Shown here one piece after another: positions 6,991 to 12,283 of a DNA stretch of 12,283 nucleotides (positions are counted from its first letter, which is position 1; each line of letters opens with the position of its first letter). The translations under genes and the position numbers were made by a program. Under the pieces are notes generated by a model. It was not told the DNA's origin. It ran no database searches and saw nothing but the letters and a program-made list of their open reading frames with translations. The stretch is from an uncultured Fibrobacter sp. GTDB lineage: Bacteria > Fibrobacterota > Fibrobacteria > Fibrobacterales > Fibrobacteraceae. Where the stretch lies: the NCBI GenBank assembly GCA_937891805.1, contig CALATK010000031.1, positions 1 through 12,283 on the forward strand. The letters run 5' to 3'.

Positions 6991-8387
6991 CCGAACCTCT
7001 TCGTGAACCTCTTGAAGAACCCACCCACGGCACGAACCGCCCTGAAGAACTTGGAATCTCCAGAGAAGCGGTCACGGACCATGGCCACCGTGATGAAAAT
7101 ACCGAATGCGCCAATAATGATGTTGGAAGCCCACATGGCAAGCTCCGGCGAAATAATCAGGCGGTCCGCCAGGTTCTCGCCGCCAATCAGGCAAATCCAG
7201 TAAATGACGAAGAATGCAAGACTGTAGAGAATGCCCGTACCGATACCGCCCTTGCGGGCCATGATCCCGAGGGGGGCGCCGATAAGTACAAAGATGAAAC
7301 AGGCAAAGGAAGTGCTGAACTTCTTGTGGATTTCAACCAGGTACTGGGCCTGGCGCTTTTCTTCCACCTCCATACGGCCCCGAAGGCGTTCCGTGGTACG
7401 CAGCACGCCCTGCTCCTGGGCTCGAACCCTCGGGAACATCCTGGAACGACGCTGGGCATCGTCTTTGATGGCCTTGCGTGAACTGTCGGGAACAATACTG
7501 TCGCTTTCAACCAGACGGCATGTAGCCATAAGCGAGGAAAGCCTTGTCTCCTTGGCGTAGTCTGCCAAAGAATCGTAATTGTGCCTGGCCTCTTCCACCA
7601 CGTCCATCATCATCTCTACTGGCATCTCGCGGTCGCTTCGGTAACTGCGGCTACGGCGCTCCAGGCGGTCATCTACGTTTTCCATGGCCAGGTCCTGGGA
7701 ATAGAACCTGATGCGGAAATAGTTTTCGGGATTGTCCGGATCCACCATGTGGGTCTCGCCGCTCCGGAGCTTGAACATGAGGGTCGCCCCGTTGTCCACA
7801 TAATCAAGAGTGGCACTGTCGGCGTAGACAATACGGGGAGCGCCCCGCCGTTCCATTTCGTACACCTGTATCCCATACAGGGTTCCCGACACCTGGTCAA
7901 TGCGGCTCACCCACAGCTGCACATCGGGAAACTGGGTTATCAGGCGGCCTTCGTCGATAAACACGTGGGGTTTCTTTCTAGAAACGGCGTTCATCAGTTC
8001 TACGGAACGGTGGTTCGCCTCGGGCAAAACCCAGTTGTTGAACAGTACCATGAGTACCGCTATGAGCATGGCCACTAGCATCACCGGACGCATCAGCGAA
8101 AGTGGGGACATTCCCGCCGCCTTTACCGCCGTAATCTCCTGGTCCCCGGAAAGCCTGCCAAAAGACATGAGGCAGGCCACCAGCACCGCCATGGGGATAG
8201 ACAGCGAAAGCATCCAGGCCAAGTTCAGCACGAAAATTTCCAGAACCGTAGAAGCCGGAAGCCCCTTGGAAAGCACATTGTCCAGAATCTTTACCAGAAA
8301 GTCCACCACGAACAAAAACGTGATGCCGAAAAGAGCCGCCAAAAAGGGGCCTATCTGCTCTTTCAAGACATAACGGACTAAAATCAT
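6987..8387 (-). CDS. lptF: LPS export permease, LptF-like, with an extra helical insert
   Basis: This is the partner permease of the LptBFG transporter. The N-terminal half shows the family pattern: RYVLKEQIGPFLAALFGITFLFV, then SIPMAVLVACLMSFGRLSGDQEITAVKAAGMSPLSL at 63-98, then NNWVLPEANHRSVELMN, followed by a jellyroll at about 140-235. The last three membrane segments begin near 358 (FSTSFACFIFVLIGAPLG). At 466 residues it is about 100 longer than E. coli LptF (366). The surplus lies at about 236-355, a highly charged, probably coiled-coil stretch between the jellyroll and membrane segment 4, plus a basic C-terminal tail (FFKRFTKRFG). It is the first gene of the minus-strand operon. Its ribosome-binding site is weak (CCGGAAAA before the ATG). 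Confidence 0.87.
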   Translation of the reverse strand: MILVRYVLKEQIGPFLAALFGITFLFVVDFLVKILDNVLSKGLPASTVLEIFVLNLAWMLSLSIPMAVLVACLMSFGRLSGDQEITAVKAAGMSPLSLMRPVMLVAMLIAVLMVLFNNWVLPEANHRSVELMNAVSRKKPHVFIDEGRLITQFPDVQLWVSRIDQVSGTLYGIQVYEMERRGAPRIVYADSATLDYVDNGATLMFKLRSGETHMVDPDNPENYFRIRFYSQDLAMENVDDRLERRSRSYRSDREMPVEMMMDVVEEARHNYDSLADYAKETRLSSLMATCRLVESDSIVPDSSRKAIKDDAQRRSRMFPRVRAQEQGVLRTTERLRGRMEVEEKRQAQYLVEIHKKFSTSFACFIFVLIGAPLGIMARKGGIGTGILYSLAFFVIYWICLIGGENLADRLIISPELAMWASNIIIGAFGIFITVAMVRDRFSGDSKFFRAVRAVGGFFKRFTKRFG

Positions 8388-8451
8388 TTTTCCGGTGAAT
8401 TTCTTTTTTCTAATTTGATAGCTGAAAATTAGAATTAACCAAAGAAAAAAA
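8388..8451. promoter_or_regulatory. Divergent intergenic region lptF / bamD
   Basis: This 64-bp AT-rich gap between two divergent operons must hold start signals for both, or at least their 5' ends. A 6-bp inverted repeat, CTAATT at 8410-8415 and AATTAG at 8427-8432, lies at its centre and could be an operator or chance. On the minus strand, TTGGTT and TATCAA with a 16-nt spacer is the best promoter candidate. I see no convincing -35/-10 pair on the plus strand. Confidence 0.35.
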
Positions 8452-9300
8452 ATGAACCTTTTTCAAAAGTCAGCCCCAATACTCTGCCTTTTTGCCCTGG
8501 CCATCGGACTTGGCGCGTGCTCCTCGGACCGCGGGAAAGTAAGCCATGCTGAATTCTGCAAGAACAAGTACGTAGCGGCCGAAGAACTTTTCAAGAAACA
8601 AAAATACGGCAGGGCCCAAGACAAGCTAGAAGAAATCCTCAGCCTCTGTGCGGGCACGGGCTATATGGAACAGAGCCAGTTCCTGCTGGCCGAAAGCTAT
8701 TTCAACCTGGAAGAATGGATTGAAGCCCGTGGCGAGTACGGTTCCTTTGTCTTGAATTTCCCGGGCTCACCCTTTATCGAGACCGCAGAGTTCCGCAAGG
8801 CCATATCCTCTTTCAACATCGAGTTCAAGGTGGCCCGAGACGAATCCAACACCACCACCGCTATGAGGGACTTTGAGCGTTACCTGTCCAACTACCCCGA
8901 CTCCCCCCTTAGGGATTCCGTCAACTACTATTACGGGCTACTGGTAGAACGTATGGCCGAAAAAGAATTCCAGACCGCACGACTCTATTACCGCATGGAC
9001 AAGTACCAGGCTGCTGTCATCTACCTTAAGGAATTCCTGGACACCTACAAGGTGAGCAAGCGCCGCAAGGACGCTTTCAAGATTATCGTGGATTCTTACA
9101 TAGAGCTGGACCAGTTTGAGCCCGCCCGCAATTACCTCACCATGATGCGGGGCGAATTCGCGGGTGATGACGACATGGAAAAGATCTTCAAGAAAAACGA
9201 AAAGAATATCGCTAGCGCCGAAAAAGATTTTGAAAAGCGCATGAAAAAAGATTCCAAGAAAAAGAAAGAAGACAAAGAAGACAAGGAAATGACAAACTAG
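8452..9300 (+). CDS. bamD: Outer-membrane assembly lipoprotein BamD (YfiO family)
   Basis: BamD is the essential lipoprotein partner of BamA in the machine that folds beta-barrels into the outer membrane. The N-terminus is a lipoprotein signal with lipobox LGAC and lipidated Cys23; Ser follows, so there is no Asp retention signal. Several TPR-like helical pairs follow: AAEELFKKQKYGRAQDKLEEIL, QFLLAESYFNLEEWIEARGEY, and RLYYRMDKYQAAVIYLKEFL, the last being typical of the BamD third or fourth repeat. The 282-residue length suits FCB-group BamD, somewhat longer than the E. coli protein. The last 20 or so residues are a Lys/Glu/Asp-rich tail. The gene starts at ATG 8452 after an A-rich leader (AAAGAAAAAAA) with no strong Shine-Dalgarno. 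Confidence 0.85.
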   Translation: MNLFQKSAPILCLFALAIGLGACSSDRGKVSHAEFCKNKYVAAEELFKKQKYGRAQDKLEEILSLCAGTGYMEQSQFLLAESYFNLEEWIEARGEYGSFVLNFPGSPFIETAEFRKAISSFNIEFKVARDESNTTTAMRDFERYLSNYPDSPLRDSVNYYYGLLVERMAEKEFQTARLYYRMDKYQAAVIYLKEFLDTYKVSKRRKDAFKIIVDSYIELDQFEPARNYLTMMRGEFAGDDDMEKIFKKNEKNIASAEKDFEKRMKKDSKKKKEDKEDKEMTN

Positions 9301-9304
9301 CCTT

Positions 9305-10438
9305 ATGGTTTCCCTTGCAAAAAAGATTCTGTGTCTTGCATTCGTGCTTACGGTAACATCCCTTGCGGAAACTGAAAACAGCACGGACATTCACGACAAT
9401 TCCAGAATCGCCCTATTTTTGCAGCCGGGGATTTCCTTTCTCAGCTTTGACCAGCGGGAATACTTTCAAGACGCCATCGACACCATCCATCACGAATTCC
9501 TGACTCAGGCCCTAGACAAGCGGGACAGCGCCAACGTGGCCAAGCAGGACTTTCAGAAGGTGAATTTCTGTTTCCCGATTTATGCGGGGCTCCAGTTCCA
9601 ACTTCGGCAAGACCATTTCGTAAGCGTTGGCGCTGGCTTCATATACGACAATGAATCCGTCGTACTTGTAGACCAGAACAACCGCTCCCACCACTACAGC
9701 TATACCATCCAGGGGTTCCCGCTTTTTCTGGAGTATCGGTTCGCCATCCCAGTGAACCTAATGTCACTCAGTAACGAAAGCCTTTTCAGTATCGCCTTGC
9801 GTTGGTACTGGACGCTCCCCCACACCGAAATCTATACCAGCTGGGGCAAGCTTGCCGCAGAAACTCCCTTTTACGGTTCCGGATTCGGGCTCAGTATCGG
9901 CTACCTGCTGTTTAACTGGAAAAGCCTGTACGTTTATGGCGACCTGGGTTACAGCTACATTTCGGTCAAGTCCAAGAAACAGTATGCCGACATCGTGCCC
10001 GACGGCCCCGAAGAAAAGGCCAAGTGGAACATCGGTGGAATCCAACTGCAAATCCGCGTAAGCTTTGGCGCCTGGAATAAGCCCGTGGTCATAGAAGACA
10101 GCACGGCTACGACGGACAGCACCGTTGTTGCAGGGGACAGCAGCAAAACTGTGGGTAAGGACGGCGCGACAGCCGATTCGGCAGGTGTAAAAAGCGCCAC
10201 CGCCGCAAAGGACAGCAGCTCAACCTTGGGTAAAGGCGGTTCGGCTGCAGGCAAGGAAAGCGCGACCATCGTTACAAAGGACAGCGCCGTACCTTCAAAC
10301 GCCGAAAAACAGCAGACGACTCCGGAGACAAAACAACCCGCAGGCGAACCCGCAAAAGGGAGCGATCAAGCCGCTCCACCCGCAAGCAAAAAAAGTGAGC
10401 AACCCGCACGCCCAAGCGCCGAAGCTCGGCCGGAGTAG
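9305..10438 (+). CDS. Putative outer-membrane beta-barrel protein with low-complexity tail
   Basis: I do not recognise a family. A Sec signal peptide is clear: KK, then a hydrophobic core, cleavage probably after Ala21 (TSLA-ET). Residues about 35-260 alternate polar and aromatic residues in the manner of an outer-membrane barrel of about eight or more strands (YAGLQFQLRQDHFVSVGAGFIY, YGSGFGLSIGYLLF, YVYGDLGYSYISV, IQLQIRVSFGAW). Residues 261-377 are low complexity, rich in Ala, Ser, Thr, Lys, Asp and Pro, with an imperfect 25-residue repeat (DSSKTVGKDG at 278, DSSSTLGKGG at 303). The gene starts 4 nt after bamD, without a good Shine-Dalgarno at the right distance, so it may depend on coupling to bamD translation. 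Its location next to bamD suggests an envelope role, but none can be named. Confidence 0.7.
   Translation: MVSLAKKILCLAFVLTVTSLAETENSTDIHDNSRIALFLQPGISFLSFDQREYFQDAIDTIHHEFLTQALDKRDSANVAKQDFQKVNFCFPIYAGLQFQLRQDHFVSVGAGFIYDNESVVLVDQNNRSHHYSYTIQGFPLFLEYRFAIPVNLMSLSNESLFSIALRWYWTLPHTEIYTSWGKLAAETPFYGSGFGLSIGYLLFNWKSLYVYGDLGYSYISVKSKKQYADIVPDGPEEKAKWNIGGIQLQIRVSFGAWNKPVVIEDSTATTDSTVVAGDSSKTVGKDGATADSAGVKSATAAKDSSSTLGKGGSAAGKESATIVTKDSAVPSNAEKQQTTPETKQPAGEPAKGSDQAAPPASKKSEQPARPSAEARPE
10136..10284 (+). repeat. Imperfect 75-bp coding repeat in the OMP tail
   Basis: Two units of about 75 bp (25 codons) start at GACAGCAGC 10136 and 10211. Both encode DSS-(K/S)T-(V/L)-GK-(D/G)-G followed by Ala/Ser/Lys-rich sequence. 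The end of the second unit is approximate. This looks like internal duplication that has extended the low-complexity tail. Confidence 0.5.
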
Positions 10439-10441
10439 GCC

Positions 10442-12019
10442 ATGAGCATACTGCCCGGCGAAAAGCTCCGCTATGCGGAAACACACTTCAAGTTCAGGTT
10501 GCCCTGGTCCCTGCTGTACAGGCCCTGGCCCGAAATTTTCACGGACGCACCGTTCCAGTTTGTGCCAGGCAAAACGCCCCTACTCTGGATTGTGGTGCGG
10601 GACGCCCACCGGTTCCCAGCCGCCATCAAGAGCCTAGAAATTTCAATCCGGCGCCTGGACGAAAACAGCCCCGACGAAACCAGACATTTTGACCATTTGG
10701 ACCTGAAAGCGGACCAGCCCTTCCATTTTTTCCCCGTAGGAATCGGTGCGCTGGATCCCGGCCTCTACGAGATTTTCCCGAAGGTCGTTGCATACCGCAA
10801 CGGCAAGGAACGGACCTTCCAGCGCTGGAACTTTCCGGGTCTGAAACCCTCGCCGCTTAAAATCCAGGTGCTCCGGCACGAGCTTCCCAAACCCGAAGGA
10901 TATGCCGCCGGCGAAATGCACTGCCACACCTACTACTCGGCAGACCACGTGGAATATGGAGCAAGTCCTGCCGTGATGCAGCAGGCGGCAGAGTCCATAG
11001 GACTCGACTTCGTGAACTTTACGGACCACGCCTACGATTTCGCCTTCACCGTCGAAGACTACACCAAAGAAGCTCCTTCGGCATCGGCGCGTTTCCAGAA
11101 CCTGAAAGACGAAATCGCCGCACTCCCCGCAAAGCCGCTCCTCATCGCCGGCGAAGAAATCTCCGCAGGCAACAGCAAGGGCGAAAACGTGCACATGACC
11201 GCCTTCGGGCCCAGCGCCTACCTGCCTGGCCTCGGCGACTGCGGCCGCTACTGGCTAAACAACAGGCCCACGCTCCCCATCGGGCGCATCCTCGAAATGA
11301 CGGACGCCCCCTGCTTTGCCGCACACCCCCTGCAGCAAATGGGAGCACTTGAAAAATTCATCTTCCGGCGCGGCTACTGGAAAACCGCAGACCTGCACCT
11401 AGACGCAAAGCACCCCGTTCGCGGCATCCAGTTCTGGAACGGAATTCGCGACGAAGGATTTAAACTGGGTCGCACCTGGTGGATCGACGAACTGGGCAAA
11501 GGAAACTTCCTACTCCCCATCGGCGGAAACGACGCCCACGGCGCCCTGAACGACACCACCTTCGTGCGCCTGCCGCTTTTCTCCCTGGGGAACAACCGCC
11601 ACCACGTCTTCGGACGGGTACGGACTGTTATTAAATTCGGAATTCGGAATTCGGAATTCGGAGTTATGGAAGGGGAAACCACACCCGAAGCCCTGAAACG
11701 TGCCTTCTCAGGCGACAACTGTTACATCACCGATGGCCCTGCCCTCTGGTGGGACCGTGAGGTCGACGCTGTAATATTCCACGCCCAAAGCACGCAAGAC
11801 CTGGGCGGCGGATTCCGTTACATACGCATCTATGGTCGCCGCATTCTTGCAGGCGGCAAGTGGACCACCAAAGAAGAAATTTGCCCCGAAAGCCTCGTGG
11901 CCGCAAGCCAGAACGAGACCATCACGGTCCACAGTTCAGGCTACGCCTACCTGCGGGCCGAATGCGAAACCGCCACGGGCCGTTTCGCCATGACCTCTGC
12001 CGCCCTATGCGAGCACTAA
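10442..12019 (+). CDS. CehA/McbA-like PHP-domain metallohydrolase, interrupted in frame by a repeat element
   Basis: This 525-residue protein has no evident signal peptide. Residues about 1-150 look like a beta-sandwich domain. The PHP domain follows, with probable metal ligands in order: GEMHCHT (His160, His162), SADH (168-169), FTDH (Asp195, His196), AGEE (Glu238-239), His251, AAHP (His295) and GGNDAHG (Asp364, His366). PHP enzymes use two or three metal ions to hydrolyse phosphoesters; CehA/McbA-type members act on other ester-like bonds, so the substrate is open. The C-terminal region (TPEALKRAFSGDNCYITDGPAL onward) matches the usual end of CehA-like proteins. Residues 397-408 come from a heptamer-repeat insert between GRVRTV and MEGETTPEAL. 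GGAG at 10432-10435, just before the upstream stop, is the ribosome-binding site. The gene begins 3 nt after the OMP gene, so it is third in the bamD operon. Confidence 0.83.
   Translation: MSILPGEKLRYAETHFKFRLPWSLLYRPWPEIFTDAPFQFVPGKTPLLWIVVRDAHRFPAAIKSLEISIRRLDENSPDETRHFDHLDLKADQPFHFFPVGIGALDPGLYEIFPKVVAYRNGKERTFQRWNFPGLKPSPLKIQVLRHELPKPEGYAAGEMHCHTYYSADHVEYGASPAVMQQAAESIGLDFVNFTDHAYDFAFTVEDYTKEAPSASARFQNLKDEIAALPAKPLLIAGEEISAGNSKGENVHMTAFGPSAYLPGLGDCGRYWLNNRPTLPIGRILEMTDAPCFAAHPLQQMGALEKFIFRRGYWKTADLHLDAKHPVRGIQFWNGIRDEGFKLGRTWWIDELGKGNFLLPIGGNDAHGALNDTTFVRLPLFSLGNNRHHVFGRVRTVIKFGIRNSEFGVMEGETTPEALKRAFSGDNCYITDGPALWWDREVDAVIFHAQSTQDLGGGFRYIRIYGRRILAGGKWTTKEEICPESLVAASQNETITVHSSGYAYLRAECETATGRFAMTSAALCEH
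11632..11662. repeat. Heptamer repeat element, genic copy 2, with flanking GTTAT direct repeats
   Basis: Four perfect tandem copies of AATTCGG (11634-11661) lie inside the PHP gene. GTTAT occurs immediately before (11627-11631) and after (11663-11667). One element plus one GTTAT is 36 bp, exactly 12 codons. Collapsing it leaves GRVRTV directly followed by MEGETTPEAL, in frame. The inserted peptide is IKFGIRNSEFGV. Confidence 0.85.
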
Positions 12020-12024
12020 CCCAT

Positions 12025-12061
12025 TGACCGTCAAACGGTTACAAAAAAGACGCTTTTTTTT
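12025..12061 (+). terminator. Probable terminator after the PHP gene
   Basis: A 7-bp hairpin (TGACCGT, loop CAA, ACGGTTA, with one G-T pair) at 12025-12041 is followed by a short A-run/GACGC/T-run hairpin ending in eight T at 12054-12061. The T-run does not follow the first stem directly, so termination strength is uncertain. Confidence 0.45.
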
Positions 12062-12109
12062 GTTATAATTCAGCGTCTGACAAAAGCAAAATCAAGCCTC
12101 CGGCGGCAG

Positions 12110-12137
12110 TTCAAGCAGACCCTGCAATTGCTATATT
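12110..12137 (+). promoter_or_regulatory. Probable promoter of the pyruvate formate-lyase gene
   Basis: An extended -10 box, TGC-TATATT (12129-12137), is preceded at 16 nt by TTCAAG (12110-12115) as a weak -35. This would give a leader of about 70 nt. A perfect TATAAT at 12064-12069 is an alternative, but it has no recognisable -35 and abuts the terminator T-run. The rest of the intergenic region 12020-12214 holds no gene that I can see. Confidence 0.45.
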
Positions 12138-12169
12138 GGGACTCACAAAAGAACAACAAAACAAGAAGT

Positions 12170-12202
12170 CTCAGCCCGCACTACTACGGCAATTCGGGTG
12201 AG
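12170..12202 (+). promoter_or_regulatory. Leader hairpin just upstream of the pyruvate formate-lyase ribosome-binding site
   Basis: CTCA(g)CCCG (12170-12178) can pair with CGGGTGAG (12195-12202), with one bulge, across a 16-nt loop. The 3' arm ends one base before the AAAGAGG Shine-Dalgarno (12204-12210). It could modulate translation or mRNA stability; it could also be chance. Confidence 0.35.
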
Positions 12203-12214
12203 CAAAGAGGAATA

Positions 12215-12283
12215 ATGATTAACGCATGGAATGGCTTTGAAGGTGGACTCTGGCAAAGCGAAATTAACGTCCGCGATTTTATT
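12215..12283 (+). CDS. pflB: Pyruvate formate-lyase (formate C-acetyltransferase), 3'-truncated by the window
   Basis: Only 23 residues are visible. AWNGFEGGLWQSEINVRDFI matches the conserved N-terminus of PflB (E. coli has AWEGFTKGDWQNEVNVRDFI). The glycyl-radical enzyme splits pyruvate with CoA to acetyl-CoA and formate under anaerobic conditions, pointing to a fermentative host. AAAGAGG lies 4 nt before the ATG and fixes the start. The catalytic cysteines and glycyl-radical motif lie outside the window, so a related glycyl-radical enzyme cannot be fully excluded, though the match at INVRDFI is strong. Confidence 0.85.
   Translation, partial: MINAWNGFEGGLWQSEINVRDFI

Noticed and set aside
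11634..11661. Heptamer tandem as a CRISPR-like array or cloning-linker (EcoRI site) artefact
   Set aside because: The units are 7 bp with no spacers, so it is not CRISPR. A linker artefact is unlikely because a decayed, mismatch-bearing copy exists between purM and its terminator and both genic copies preserve frame.
12064..12069. TATAAT as the main pyruvate formate-lyase promoter
   Set aside because: It directly follows the terminator T-run and has no -35 at 16-18 nt; the extended -10 at 12129-12137 is the better candidate, though the first cannot be excluded.

Overview
The window comes from a Gram-negative bacterium. It carries LptF/LptG-type lipopolysaccharide permeases, a BamD-type outer-membrane lipoprotein and a signal-peptide-bearing putative outer-membrane protein. 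The protein style, the extended TGC-TATATT -10 box and the pyruvate formate-lyase at the right edge suggest a fermentative member of the Fibrobacterota/FCB group. That placement is inference; there is no rRNA or other marker to settle it.

Layout. Left block, + strand: the 3' part of an ABC-type metal-chelate substrate-binding protein (2-526), overlapping by ATGA a cyclic-nucleotide-binding/DUF4388 protein (523-1320), then purM (1364-2389). Between purM and the next gene is a 194-bp intergenic region with three successive inverted repeats, the last a bidirectional terminator. Middle block, - strand, read right to left: lptF (8387-6987), lptG (6990-5899), a membrane GAF-GAF-GGDEF protein (5888-4071) and a sodium:solute symporter (4047-2584). 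Their spacing (4-nt overlap, 10 nt, 23 nt) suggests one transcript. Right block, + strand, diverging from lptF across 64 bp: bamD (8452-9300), an outer-membrane protein with a low-complexity tail (9305-10438) and a CehA/McbA-like PHP metallohydrolase (10442-12019), spaced 4 and 3 nt apart. A terminator-like stretch and a promoter follow, then the first 23 codons of a pyruvate formate-lyase gene (12215-end).

Functionally, the divergent lptFG / bamD pair makes the centre of the window an envelope-biogenesis locus: LPS export on one side, outer-membrane protein insertion on the other. Each arm carries passengers, a c-di-GMP-type signalling protein and a Na+ symporter on one, an unknown OMP and a PHP hydrolase on the other.

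The most unusual signal is a short interspersed element built on the heptamer AATTCGG/CCGAATT. It occurs three times in 12 kb: inside the substrate-binding-protein gene (10-43), as a decayed 30-bp-arm hairpin after purM (2414-2485), and inside the PHP gene (11632-11662). Both genic copies are read through in frame. The heptamer tandem has no stop codon in any of the six frames. The PHP copy is flanked by a 5-bp direct repeat (GTTAT), and collapsing the 36-bp repeat-to-repeat unit restores a plausible uninterrupted protein. It looks like a small element that inserts into genes and is tolerated as a peptide insert, comparable in concept to the Rickettsia palindromic elements.
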